From Arcobacter venerupis (GTDB lineage Bacteria > Campylobacterota > Campylobacteria > Campylobacterales > Arcobacteraceae): a stretch of DNA of 64,000 nt. The notes below the pieces were generated by a model. It was not told where the DNA came from. It ran no database searches and saw only the letters and a program-made list of their open reading frames with translations. The stretch spans positions 3,038,001-3,102,000 of the forward strand of contig NZ_CP053840.1 of NCBI RefSeq assembly GCF_013201665.1, written 5' to 3'. Positions 47,022-55,947 of the stretch are shown piece after piece. Position 1 is the first letter of the stretch; every line of letters begins with the position of its first letter. The position numbers and the translations under genes are program-made.

Positions 47022-47501
47022 ATGGCAAAATGGAGAGATGTTAAGCATAACAAAGTTAAAACACAAAAAAATGAGCTTAATATTAAATCACCTAAAAGTG
47101 ATTTAGCCTCTCTTCTTTCTAGATTAAAAGCTTTTCTTACTGATACATTTTTGATTACCACTCCTATTCTTTATATAGTTATATATTTAGTAATGGGAAG
47201 TGGTGAAGAATTTGCACAAAATAGAGTATTGGGTTGGAGTATAATATTTATAGTTCATGCTCTTCTTATCTTAATTTTTTGGCTTAAAAATGGACAAACT
47301 CCAGGACTTAAAGCTTACGATTTAAAACTTGTTGACAATAGAACTAAACAAAGAGTTTCAGTTATTCAAGTTCTTGTTCGATACATAACAACACTATTTG
47401 CTGTGCTATCATTTTTTTTACTTTTTATGCCTTTTTTTAATAAGGATAAAAGAACTTTCCAAGATATTCTTTCAAACACAATTATCATCAATGATAAATA
47501 A
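47022..47501 (+). CDS. RDD family membrane protein
   Basis: This 159-residue protein has three hydrophobic helices. The family motif appears as RLKAFLTDTF (Arg and Asp of the RDD pattern). GQTPGLKAYDLKLVD and the late FQDILSNT are further signatures. Proposed roles in the family include ion or osmolyte transport; the role is unknown here. Its stop overlaps the next start by one base. Confidence 0.85.
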   Translation: MAKWRDVKHNKVKTQKNELNIKSPKSDLASLLSRLKAFLTDTFLITTPILYIVIYLVMGSGEEFAQNRVLGWSIIFIVHALLILIFWLKNGQTPGLKAYDLKLVDNRTKQRVSVIQVLVRYITTLFAVLSFFLLFMPFFNKDKRTFQDILSNTIIINDK

Positions 47502-48598
47502 TGCTTTTTTTTAACTTATCAGCATTCTATTTTTTTTATTTTGCAGCAGTTGGTGTATATGTAATATTTTTACCAAAAGTACTTCACGATATTGGTTATG
47601 GCACTTTTGATATAGGTATTGTTTTAGCACTGGCACCTTTGATGAGATTTTTGACGCCTTTTATGTTTTTAAAACATATTAAATTAGATCAAAAGATGTT
47701 TAAAAGGGCTCTTTTAACAGCTATCTTTTTGGCTTCTTGTTTTTATTTAACAATAGAAAACTTTTATTTATTTACAATAAATAATGCAATTTTAGGAGCT
47801 TGTTTATCACTTATATTACCTTATCTTGAAATAATTGCAATTTCAAATCTTGGAAAAGAAAAATATGGAAAATCACGCCTTTATGGTTCAATTGGGTTTA
47901 TGATTATTGCATTAGTGCTTGCAAAATTTTTAACTCAACCTTATATTGCAATACATTACTATTTAGTTTTAATTACTTTAACGGTAATTTTTGCAATCTC
48001 TTTATTAAAGTTTGATGTAGAACACAAAATTGAGCAAAATAACAAAGTATTTTCTTTTTTTGAATATTGGCCTTTTTGGTTAAGTATTTTTTTCATGCAA
48101 ATAAGTTTTGGAGGTTTTTATAATTTCTTTACAATTTATGAAACCCAACATGGGATAAGTCTTGAAATGACTTCTTACCTTTGGTCATTTGGGGTTATTT
48201 GTGAAATATTGATGCTTTATTTTCAAGCTCCTATTTTGAAAAACAATCTGCTATCAATCATAAAATTTTGTGTTACAATTACAATTTTAAGATGGCTTCT
48301 ATTATATCTATTTCCAGATTCATTGAATGTAACATTTTTTTCTCAAGCTATTCATGCTTTTTCATTTGGACTTTATCATAGTTCTGTAATTATGTATTTA
48401 TATAGTTTGTATGAAAATAAAAAATTAGCACAACAATTTATGTATGGTGTAGGTTATGGTCTTGGTGGATTTATTGGAGCTTTAGTCGCAGGTGCTGTTT
48501 ATGGTGAGTTTTTATTTATATTTAGTGCATTATTTTCACTATTATCTTTAATAGCTCTTAACTTTATAAAAATTAATTTAACAAAAGAAAAAACATGA
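47501..48598 (+). CDS. MFS transporter, MFS_1-like
   Basis: This 365-residue protein has about 11-12 hydrophobic helices and is shorter than typical MFS transporters. GKSRLYGSIGFMIIAL in mid-chain and GVGYGLGGFIGALVAG near the end match the MFS_1-like (nucleoside/sugar symporter or PPP-type) subgroup. The substrate is unknown. It overlaps RDD by one base and the mechanosensitive-channel gene by 4 bases. Confidence 0.82.
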   Translation: MLFFNLSAFYFFYFAAVGVYVIFLPKVLHDIGYGTFDIGIVLALAPLMRFLTPFMFLKHIKLDQKMFKRALLTAIFLASCFYLTIENFYLFTINNAILGACLSLILPYLEIIAISNLGKEKYGKSRLYGSIGFMIIALVLAKFLTQPYIAIHYYLVLITLTVIFAISLLKFDVEHKIEQNNKVFSFFEYWPFWLSIFFMQISFGGFYNFFTIYETQHGISLEMTSYLWSFGVICEILMLYFQAPILKNNLLSIIKFCVTITILRWLLLYLFPDSLNVTFFSQAIHAFSFGLYHSSVIMYLYSLYENKKLAQQFMYGVGYGLGGFIGALVAGAVYGEFLFIFSALFSLLSLIALNFIKINLTKEKT

Positions 48599-50397
48599 AA
48601 TTTATATTCCTCTTCCTATTTTTAATCTCGTCATCTTTCGCTATCAGTATTGATAAAACATGGTATGACAATACAAAAGAAGAACTACAAAAATTATACA
48701 CGACACAAATAACTAAAATTACTTCATCAAAAAGTGATTTAAATGCGGAAGAAAAAGAACAAGTTGAATATCAACTTTTACTTTTAAAGAAATTGCAAGC
48801 AACATTAAATGATGAAAATAGTTTTGATTTAAAAAATATTGATGAAATTACAACAATAGATAAATATATTGATCAAATAAAGCTATATTTAAAAATAGCA
48901 AATGATTATGATTCAATAAAAGAGGAATTTACTCAAAACAGCAATAAAATTTATCTTCTTGAAGAGCAAATAGATAAATTAACAAATAAAGAAGATATTT
49001 CAACAGTTAATTCTCAATTATTATATGCCTATTATAAATTAAAAAATATTCAAGATAAAGCTACTATTGATGAATATGACAAATATTTAGAAAATTTTAA
49101 AAAAATATTACTTGATAGTTTAGAACCTATAAAATTTGTGGATAATCCAACTTTACAAAATAGAATTGAAAAAGCATTAAACAGTTTCAATGATATTATT
49201 AAAGATGAAAAGAAATTATCACTTGCTTATGACAAAGCAAAAATCACAGAAAATGAGTGGAAAATTAAAGCACTTGATGCTCAAATTGAACAGTTAAAAA
49301 TTGATAAATCAAAATTAATAAATCAATATGTTTATTTAAAAGTAGAAGAGCTTCTTCCACTATTAAAAAATAAAAAAACTAGCTACTTTGAAATGAGTAA
49401 TACTCTACAACAATTTATGAGAGAGAATCAAGCAAATTATGACTCATTAAATGAACTTCTAAAATATCTATCAAGGGAGAGATTAGGAGTTACTAAAAGT
49501 ACATTTGCAGATACAAAACAAAGTTTTATTGATATAATAAAATTTGGATGGGAAGAGATAAATAATCCAATTATTCCAATTGGTGATGGAATTTCAATTT
49601 TAGCAATTAGTAAATTCTTTTTTATCTTTATTCTTGGTTTCTCAATAGCAACTTTTTATAAAAAAAGAATCTCTAATGCTCGTTCAAACTATCTAAAAAA
49701 CACTTCAATTTCTACAAGAACAATGCTTGCAAATCTTGGGTACTACTTTTTAGTTGCTATAACTTTTGTCTTTGGGTTAAAATCCATTGGAATTGATTTA
49801 TCTTCACTTACTATTTTAGTTGGGGCTTTATCAGTTGGTATCGGGTTTGGTTTACAAAATATTGTTTCAAACTTTATTTCTGGAATTATTCTAATCTTTG
49901 AAAGAGCTATTCAAGTTGGACACATAATTGAAATAGCAACAGGATTAAGAGGAAAAGTTTCTCAAATTAATATGAGAAGTAGTGTTATTACAACTTTTGA
50001 TAATATTGATATTATTATTCCAAACTCTACATTAATTCAAAACAATGTAATAAATCTTACTTTTTCAGATGACATAAGAAGATTAAATATTCCTTTTGGA
50101 GTGGCATATGGTTCAGACATTGATAATGTTATTCACATTCTTTTAGATAATTTAAAAGATAGTAATCTAATGTACATAAGAAATGATAGTGAAAAAATAG
50201 CAAAAGTTAGAATGACTATGATGAATGCTAGCTCTATTGATTTTGAATTACTTGTTTGGATTAGTGAGAATCCTGATGAAAATGGGATTGGTTCGTCTAA
50301 TATGTCTGATTTTTTAATTTTTATTTATAAAACATTACAGGCAAATAATATAGAAATTCCATTTCCTCAAATGGATATACATTTGAAAAGAAATTAG
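48595..50397 (+). CDS. MscS-family mechanosensitive channel, large form
   Basis: This 600-residue protein has a signal peptide (residues 1-16, SSSFA) and a long periplasmic coiled-coil region (about 17-300). Two or three membrane helices follow. The MscS core has the pore helix LVGALSVGIGFGLQNIVSNF and the beta domain opening RAIQVGHIIEI. The long extracytoplasmic domain places it with the MscK/YnaI-like forms. It probably releases solutes on hypo-osmotic shock. A TerC-like gene follows by 1 base. Confidence 0.9.
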   Translation: MKFIFLFLFLISSSFAISIDKTWYDNTKEELQKLYTTQITKITSSKSDLNAEEKEQVEYQLLLLKKLQATLNDENSFDLKNIDEITTIDKYIDQIKLYLKIANDYDSIKEEFTQNSNKIYLLEEQIDKLTNKEDISTVNSQLLYAYYKLKNIQDKATIDEYDKYLENFKKILLDSLEPIKFVDNPTLQNRIEKALNSFNDIIKDEKKLSLAYDKAKITENEWKIKALDAQIEQLKIDKSKLINQYVYLKVEELLPLLKNKKTSYFEMSNTLQQFMRENQANYDSLNELLKYLSRERLGVTKSTFADTKQSFIDIIKFGWEEINNPIIPIGDGISILAISKFFFIFILGFSIATFYKKRISNARSNYLKNTSISTRTMLANLGYYFLVAITFVFGLKSIGIDLSSLTILVGALSVGIGFGLQNIVSNFISGIILIFERAIQVGHIIEIATGLRGKVSQINMRSSVITTFDNIDIIIPNSTLIQNNVINLTFSDDIRRLNIPFGVAYGSDIDNVIHILLDNLKDSNLMYIRNDSEKIAKVRMTMMNASSIDFELLVWISENPDENGIGSSNMSDFLIFIYKTLQANNIEIPFPQMDIHLKRN

Positions 50398-50398
50398 T

Positions 50399-51418
50399 AT
50401 GAAATATTTTAGAATATCTTTTTTACTTGTCATTTGTTCATTAATTCTTGTTTCATATCTTGGCTTTATAAAAGATGGGATTACTGGTGCTTTAAATCTA
50501 CTTTGGTTAACTACAATATTGATACTGATGGAAATTTCTTTATCTTTTGATAATGCAATTGTAAATGCTTCAATTTTAAAAAATTGGAATGACTTTTGGA
50601 AAAAAGCATTTTTAACAGTTGGCATTCTTGTAGCTGTTTTTGGGATGCGTTTACTTTTTCCTTTATTAATTGTTTCTGTTACTACAAATTTATCATTAAT
50701 TGATGTTTTTAATTTGGCAATGAATAACCCTGACCAATATGAAAAAGAGTTAACTTCGCATGAACATGAAGTTTCTGCTTTTGGAAGTATGTTTTTACTT
50801 TTAGTATTTTTAAACTTTTTATTAGATACTGAAAGAAAAATATTTTGGATTGGAAAATTTGAGCAAAAAATAGCAACTTTTGGTAAAACTAAAATCTTAT
50901 CTTATCTTGTTGCTTTTTTAATTTTATGTATTTTCTTATTTCTAATGGAAGATTCTAAGAAATATGATTTTTTTATATCTGGATTATGGGGAATTGGGAT
51001 TTATCTATTTATTCATCTTTTATGTTTTTTATTAGAAAAAGGTGGGGACAATTTTCAAAATCTAATTAAACATGGAAGTGTTGTAGGATTTTTATATTTA
51101 GAAGTACTTGATGCTTCTTTTTCTTTTGATGGAGTAATTGGAGCTTTCGCAATAAGTAAAAATATTTTAGTTATTATGATTGGATTAGGAACAGGAGCCA
51201 TGTTTGTAAGGTCGTTAACTATTTATTTAGTTGAAAAAGAGACTTTGAATAATTATGTATTTTTAGAACATGGTGCTCATTATGCGATTGGGATATTGGC
51301 TTTTATTATGCTTTTAAGTGCTAAATTTCATATACCAGAAGCTTTAACTGGATTAATAGGAATCTCTTTTATTTTATTGTCTTTATACTCTTCAATAAAA
51401 TATAATAGGATTTCTTAA
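50399..51418 (+). CDS. DUF475/TerC-like integral membrane protein
   Basis: This 339-residue protein has about nine hydrophobic helices. Two acidic membrane motifs, EISLSFDNAIVNA and LDASFSFDGVIGAF, form the internal duplicate that marks TerC-like and DUF475 proteins, where aspartates are thought to bind metal ions (Mn2+ in some TerC members). The exact function is unknown. It is last in the secG-headed run and its 3' end overlaps the convergent CorA-like gene by 4 bases. Confidence 0.84.
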   Translation: MKYFRISFLLVICSLILVSYLGFIKDGITGALNLLWLTTILILMEISLSFDNAIVNASILKNWNDFWKKAFLTVGILVAVFGMRLLFPLLIVSVTTNLSLIDVFNLAMNNPDQYEKELTSHEHEVSAFGSMFLLLVFLNFLLDTERKIFWIGKFEQKIATFGKTKILSYLVAFLILCIFLFLMEDSKKYDFFISGLWGIGIYLFIHLLCFLLEKGGDNFQNLIKHGSVVGFLYLEVLDASFSFDGVIGAFAISKNILVIMIGLGTGAMFVRSLTIYLVEKETLNNYVFLEHGAHYAIGILAFIMLLSAKFHIPEALTGLIGISFILLSLYSSIKYNRIS

Positions 51419-52386
51419 ATCCAATTTTTTCTTTTAAAAATATAAAACTGAATTGTTACGAGAACAACTAAAATAAGAGAAAAAACATAAAAAGCATTAT
51501 CATCTTTTGCCCCTGGAATTCCACCTATATTTATACCTAAAAGTCCAGTCAAGAAAGTAAGTGGCAGAAAAATTACTGAAATAAGAGATAAAACATACAT
51601 CTTTTTATTCATTTGTTCACTAAGTGTATTTGCTAGCTCTTCTTGAATTAAAATTACTTTATCTCTTATGGTATCAAGTTCCTCAATATGTCTCATAAGT
51701 TGGTCATTTATCTCTCTTAATTCTATTCTTTGATATTCATCAATCCAAGAGACTTTATCATTATAAAGTTTATTCAAAGCCTCTTTTTGAGGGAAAAGGT
51801 ATCTTCTAAAAATAATAGTTTCTCTTCGTATTGATAATATCTCATTTCTAAATTGCATATCACTTGAATCAATCAAACTCTCTTCTAAAGAGTCTGTTCT
51901 ATCTTCTATTTGATTTATAATATCTTCCAATCGAGAAGTTATTCTATATGTTAAATCAATCAAAAATTCAGAAGAACTTTTAGGCCCACTGTTATTTTTA
52001 AATGAATCAATTATTTCACTAATTGATAATATATTTCTCTTTTTTGTAGTAATTATCAGATTTTCAGATACATATAATCTAATAGAAACCATGTTTTCAG
52101 GTTTTGAATTTGGATTTAAGTTAGCACCTCTTAAAGCAATAAGTAAAGAATCACCTAAAACAGTTGTTCTAGGTCTTGTCTCTTCTGTCAAAAGTGCATC
52201 AGCAGCAATTGAATCTATTTTGCTTTTATTAGTAATCCACTCAATTGCTTCATTACTTGAATAATCAAAATGCACCCATAAAATTTTATTTGTTCTATCA
52301 ACAGTATCTAACTGTTCATAACTTAACTCTAATGCTCCACCATTTTTATCAAGTAAAAAGGCTTGAACTGGTTTTTTGTCTGACAT
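51415..52386 (-). CDS. CorA-family transporter, ZntB-like
   Basis: This 323-residue protein has a soluble N-terminal domain, long helices and two C-terminal membrane helices. The pore motif is GINIGGIPG (about residues 287-295), the ZntB type, rather than the GMN of Mg2+ channels. That suggests Zn2+ or another divalent cation rather than Mg2+, by family analogy. It is separated from yaaA by 10 bases and may share its transcript. Confidence 0.86.
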   Translation of the reverse strand: MSDKKPVQAFLLDKNGGALELSYEQLDTVDRTNKILWVHFDYSSNEAIEWITNKSKIDSIAADALLTEETRPRTTVLGDSLLIALRGANLNPNSKPENMVSIRLYVSENLIITTKKRNILSISEIIDSFKNNSGPKSSSEFLIDLTYRITSRLEDIINQIEDRTDSLEESLIDSSDMQFRNEILSIRRETIIFRRYLFPQKEALNKLYNDKVSWIDEYQRIELREINDQLMRHIEELDTIRDKVILIQEELANTLSEQMNKKMYVLSLISVIFLPLTFLTGLLGINIGGIPGAKDDNAFYVFSLILVVLVTIQFYIFKRKNWI

Positions 52387-52396
52387 GAATAAACCT

Positions 52397-53137
52397 TTAA
52401 ATTATTGAATAAACTATTTCTGTTTTAAGTTTTTGTTTTTTAATCTCTTCTATTTTTAGATTTTCTATTTGCATATTCATCAGTTCATCTATAGTTTTTA
52501 TATTACTTCGTGCAATTAATTTTAAAATAATTCCACGATAAGCTTTTGCCCAATGACTCACAACTTTTCCATCTTTTATAAATTTCATTGTTGTATATGG
52601 TTTTTCTATTTTGTAAAACTTCTCATAAAATCCAGCTCGTAAATCTATAATATCTTCATCTTTTAAATATTCATCTAAAGCTTTTGAAAAACTATCATTA
52701 TAAAACTTCTCAATTTTTAAACCATTAAAAGTTTCACCTTGTTTTAGTTTATAATCTGGAAGTCCTGCATCCCCCGCTTTCAAAGCTCCAAAGAGATTAG
52801 AAAATATTATTACATTTTCATCAATATAATCTTGTTCGTTTTTAGCTAATTTTGAATACTCTAAATAATCAAAAGCAACTCCATCATATCTTTGAATAAC
52901 TTTCATTGTAGAAGTTTTAAATATATCCTTTGAATATTGCTCTAAAACATCCTCTTTTTTTGTTCCAAAAAGTTTTATCAACTCTTCTTTTGGGGCATTT
53001 AAAATAAATTCATTATATTGTTTTACAATTTCCATTCTTTTTTCATATAGTTCTGGAAATATAAAACTGTTTTTATCAAATGAAGTTTCTTCTCCACCTG
53101 CTATTTTTGTCTCACTTGGTGAAAATAGTATTTTCAT
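52397..53137 (-). CDS. yaaA: Peroxide stress protein YaaA (DUF328)
   Basis: YaaA lowers free intracellular iron during peroxide stress in E. coli. The 246-residue length and the segments KILFSPSETK, LRAGFYEKFYKI and AKAYRGIILK are family-typical. The ATG overlaps the YchJ-like gene stop by 4 bases. Confidence 0.88.
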   Translation of the reverse strand: MKILFSPSETKIAGGEETSFDKNSFIFPELYEKRMEIVKQYNEFILNAPKEELIKLFGTKKEDVLEQYSKDIFKTSTMKVIQRYDGVAFDYLEYSKLAKNEQDYIDENVIIFSNLFGALKAGDAGLPDYKLKQGETFNGLKIEKFYNDSFSKALDEYLKDEDIIDLRAGFYEKFYKIEKPYTTMKFIKDGKVVSHWAKAYRGIILKLIARSNIKTIDELMNMQIENLKIEEIKKQKLKTEIVYSII

Positions 53138-53559
53138 TTTTGTCCTTCTTCTATAAATTGTCCATCAACATATTGCCACTTTCCATCAACTTTTAGGAAT
53201 CTGCTTTTTTCTGTGAAACTAACATCTCTATTATCTTGAAATAAAGTCGCTTTAAAAGTTACAAAACTCTCAACATCTTCTATAAAATCTAGAATTTCTA
53301 ATTTCTCAAATCTTGTATTTTTAGAAAAGTTTATAATATCTTCATTCCAAGATTTCAAATCATCTGTAAAATCTGGATTTTCTTTGTGTGTTGTTGAAAT
53401 AATATATTTTGAATTTTGTGTAGCAAAGGCAGAGAATCTTGATTTCATTAATTCAAGGGCAGTTTTTGGAAAAGATATTCCATCGTGAAAAATTTTGCAA
53501 CATTTTTTATATTTTTTTAATGAACCACATGGACAAATATCATTTACGCTAAATTTCAA
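53134..53559 (-). CDS. YchJ-like SEC-C motif protein
   Basis: This 141-residue protein has an N-terminal SEC-C zinc motif (C9, C11, C20, C21 in CPCGSLKKYKKCC). An NTF2-like domain follows, recognised by KTALELMKSRFSAFA and FVTFKATLF. YchJ family function is unknown. E. coli YchJ has a second C-terminal SEC-C motif, which is absent here. It is first in the run with yaaA. Confidence 0.85.
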   Translation of the reverse strand: MKFSVNDICPCGSLKKYKKCCKIFHDGISFPKTALELMKSRFSAFATQNSKYIISTTHKENPDFTDDLKSWNEDIINFSKNTRFEKLEILDFIEDVESFVTFKATLFQDNRDVSFTEKSRFLKVDGKWQYVDGQFIEEGQK

Positions 53560-53636
53560 GATAGACCTTTTATAATTTTAAGGGATTCTATCATAAATGA
53601 AGTAAAAATCTAAAATGGGGAAAATCCCCATTTAGA

Positions 53637-53990
53637 TTATAATTTTGGTAGTACAGAGTTTGTAGTATTTTCTATTTTTTTATCAATTTTGTTTGTTAAC
53701 TCTTTTTTCTTCTCTTCTTTTTGCGTTTCAACTTTTTTGCTTAATTTCTCTTGTGTAGTTGAATCTGCATTATTAATATTCCCAACAATACTATCACCAA
53801 AGCCTTTGATATTTTTCAAATCTTCAGGAGATTTTATAGTATTTGTTTTTCTATACTCAATTATTTGTTCAGCTTTTTTCTCACCAATTCCTTTTATCCC
53901 CATTAATTCTTCTTTTGTGGCAGTTTGCAAGTTTATCGCTGCAAAAACATATGAGACACCTAACACTAACAACAAAATTAATTTTTTCAT
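53637..53990 (-). CDS. ComEA-like helix-hairpin-helix protein
   Basis: This 117-residue protein has a signal peptide (residues 1-17) and one ComEA-type double HhH domain: LMGIKGIGEKKAEQIIEYR and LKNIKGFGDSIVGNI. A lysine-rich tail follows. ComEA proteins bind incoming DNA in the periplasm during natural transformation; short HhH versions may have other uses. It is monocistronic, with an AGGAGAATT site before the ATG. Confidence 0.85.
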   Translation of the reverse strand: MKKLILLLVLGVSYVFAAINLQTATKEELMGIKGIGEKKAEQIIEYRKTNTIKSPEDLKNIKGFGDSIVGNINNADSTTQEKLSKKVETQKEEKKKELTNKIDKKIENTTNSVLPKL

Positions 53991-54140
53991 TAATTCTCCT
54001 TTAAAATAATTTGTTTAATTATATATAAATTATTTTAAATATTATTTAAATAAAAATTAATTCCTATTATAATCTATTAAATTTTCATTATAATATAATC
54101 AATATATTCTCAAAAACAAAACAAATTAACTGCAAATTTA

Positions 54141-54195
54141 TTGATGTAATACTTTCATTAACTTAATCACATCAATGTATATTTTATGATTAAGT
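54141..54195 (+). promoter_or_regulatory. Overlapping inverted repeats upstream of the DUF2589 operon
   Basis: TTGATGT (54141-54147) pairs with ACATCAA (54169-54175). ACTTAATCA (54161-54169) pairs with TGATTAAGT (54187-54195). The first loop contains the left arm of the second, so in RNA the two would be mutually exclusive. They lie 21 bases before the start of the first DUF2589 gene. They could be operators or an attenuator-like leader. Confidence 0.45.
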
Positions 54196-54216
54196 AAAAT
54201 TTATAAGGAGGAAGAT

Positions 54217-54810
54217 ATGGCTTTAGGAGACGAATTTAAAGGTTTACCAATGGCATCCTTAATTGGAGCCCCATTAACAGCTGCTTGTGAATCAAATCTA
54301 AATTTGGCACAAACAACTGCAGATTTTATTGATAAAGTAGGATTTGCAACGGATGACAAAGGAAATAAAAATGTCAGAACTGCATCATTTGCATATAACA
54401 TTATAGGCAATGATGGAAAAGAACAAAAAGTTGACATAGATGTTCCTTTATTGGCGATAGTTCAAATTCCAAGTTTAAAAGTAGATCTTGTAGATATTAC
54501 TTTTGATATGGAAATTAAAACTTCTGAAACATCAAAAGAATCTAGTGATAAACAAGGTTCCTTTTCAGGTACTGGAAAAGTTGGTTTTGGACCATTTAGC
54601 CTTAGTGTTACAGTATCTGGTTCAGTATCAGCGCATAAAGAGAATACTAGAAGTTCAGATAAATCTGCTAAATATCATGTAGAAGTTAAAGCTACAGATC
54701 ATGGCATGCCAGAGGGATTAGCAAGAGTTCTTGATATTATGAATAGAGCAATTGTTCCATCTGGGGGAACATCAAGTCCACAGCCAGCAGTAGAGGATAA
54801 AGACAAATAA
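54217..54810 (+). CDS. DUF2589 family protein (1)
   Basis: This is a 197-residue protein of the DUF2589 family. The N-terminal helix LIGAPLTAACESNLNLAQTTADFI and the strand region VPLLAIVQIPSLKVDLVDI are the family hallmarks. A serine/glycine-rich segment (about residues 105-150) replaces the usual variable middle. There is no signal peptide. The family has no known function. It has a strong AAGGAGGAAG site and heads a four-gene group; a hairpin separates it from the next gene. Confidence 0.82.
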   Translation: MALGDEFKGLPMASLIGAPLTAACESNLNLAQTTADFIDKVGFATDDKGNKNVRTASFAYNIIGNDGKEQKVDIDVPLLAIVQIPSLKVDLVDITFDMEIKTSETSKESSDKQGSFSGTGKVGFGPFSLSVTVSGSVSAHKENTRSSDKSAKYHVEVKATDHGMPEGLARVLDIMNRAIVPSGGTSSPQPAVEDKDK

Positions 54811-54812
54811 AA

Positions 54813-54842
54813 TATATACACCTTAATCATTAAGGTGTGTAT
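54813..54842 (+). terminator. Intercistronic hairpin within the DUF2589 operon
   Basis: A stem of about 14 bp including ACACCTTAAT / ATTAAGGTGT around a single base at the tip. There is no T-run after it, so it is more likely a processing or partial-attenuation hairpin that sets the first gene's expression above the rest. Confidence 0.5.
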
Positions 54843-54858
54843 TATATAAGGGAATAAA

Positions 54859-55113
54859 ATGGAAAAATCATTTGCAATGTCTGACATTAAATTCATAAAA
54901 AGAATCACCGTAGGAAATATCGATCCCAATAATCCCATGACAGATGCAACAAAAGATAAACAAGTAAAGCAGCTAAATGATTTTCTTAATGGCTATCCAA
55001 AGGGTAGAATTATAGGTAAAGATATTAGCTTTGGTATATTTCAAGTTGGTGAGCATCAACTGACAATGCAAGCAACAACTTATCATATAGGATTCGAGAG
55101 AGAAGTTAGATAA
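54859..55113 (+). CDS. Small protein of unknown function in the DUF2589 operon
   Basis: This 84-residue soluble protein contains KQVKQLNDFLNGYPKGRIIG and a beta-like end with HQLTMQATTYHIGF. AAGGGAAT precedes the ATG. No family is recognised. It lies between two DUF2589 genes and 12 bases before the second, so it is probably part of the same system. Confidence 0.72.
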   Translation: MEKSFAMSDIKFIKRITVGNIDPNNPMTDATKDKQVKQLNDFLNGYPKGRIIGKDISFGIFQVGEHQLTMQATTYHIGFEREVR

Positions 55114-55125
55114 AAGGAAAATATA

Positions 55126-55677
55126 ATGGCAGTTTTTTTAGATAATGTATTAAAAGCAATACATAATTCAGTTGTAGAAGCACAAAAGATCTCAGAACAA
55201 CAGCATATGAGAGCACTTGGAAGATATTTCTATCTTAGTAAAGATAAGGATACAATGGAAAAAGAGGGTATTACTGTTGAAGACTTAGGACTACCTAAGA
55301 ATGTGGAGATAAAACTCCCTTTTGTTGTAGATAATAAAGTAAATTACCATGATGTAGAGATTCCATTAATCGCACTAAATCCTCCTAGTTCTATCAAGAT
55401 TAAGAAAATGAAAATTAGTTTTGAAGCTAAACTAACAGGTGTAGATGAAAGTGAGAAAAGAGAACAGGGCTTTTTCAAATTCTTTAAGACAAAGAATGGA
55501 GACAAAACTATTCAAAAAGATACTGACAATGCACCAAAAGGACCAATTTTATTAGATTTATCTGGAGACAAAAATAGTGGAGGAATGGCAAAGATAGAAA
55601 TTGAGTTTGTCAATTCAGAGGTTCCTGAAACTTTTGCACGGATTAATGATCATATTGTAAAAAGTTTTCCATTTTAG
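55126..55677 (+). CDS. DUF2589 family protein (2)
   Basis: This 183-residue protein resembles the first DUF2589 protein. The helix FLDNVLKAIHNSVVEAQKIS and the strand VEIPLIALNPPSSIKIKKMK correspond to the family core, followed by a divergent C-terminal half. No signal peptide. Paralogues in tandem suggest a hetero-oligomeric assembly, which is inference. An AAAGGAAAA site precedes the ATG. Confidence 0.78.
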   Translation: MAVFLDNVLKAIHNSVVEAQKISEQQHMRALGRYFYLSKDKDTMEKEGITVEDLGLPKNVEIKLPFVVDNKVNYHDVEIPLIALNPPSSIKIKKMKISFEAKLTGVDESEKREQGFFKFFKTKNGDKTIQKDTDNAPKGPILLDLSGDKNSGGMAKIEIEFVNSEVPETFARINDHIVKSFPF

Positions 55678-55736
55678 AATAATGTGGCGTAAATTTCAAT
55701 GAAATTTATTCTTTATAAATACAAAAAGGACAAAAA

Positions 55737-55877
55737 ATGTATGAATATCAATACAAAAAAGGCGATCATGTTTCTGATTGGTGTGGCACTAAAGAGGAAG
55801 CAAAGAATAATTTTATAATGAAATATGGTCAAAATGAGTTTTTAGAAAGTACTCTTTTGACAAGACCAAAAAAATAA
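55737..55877 (+). CDS. Very small protein, last gene of the DUF2589 group
   Basis: A 46-residue frame beginning MYEYQYKKGDHVSDW, with an AAAAGGA site 6 bases before the ATG and a terminator just after. It is hydrophilic, with one cysteine and no recognised motif. Position and ribosome-binding site argue that it is real. Confidence 0.55.
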   Translation: MYEYQYKKGDHVSDWCGTKEEAKNNFIMKYGQNEFLESTLLTRPKK

Positions 55878-55900
55878 AAATTCTATCTTAAGATAGCTAT

Positions 55901-55943
55901 AGAACCTTACTTTTCTTTATAAAGAGAAGTGAGGTTCTTTTAT
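55901..55943 (+). terminator. Terminator of the DUF2589 operon
   Basis: An 18-bp imperfect stem (AGAACCTTACTT... / ...AAGTGAGGTTCT) followed by TTTTATT. A 14-base palindrome, CTATCTTAAGATAG, lies just upstream at 55883-55896. The convergent lysozyme gene begins its 3' end 5 bases further on. Confidence 0.8.
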
Positions 55944-55947
55944 TAAA

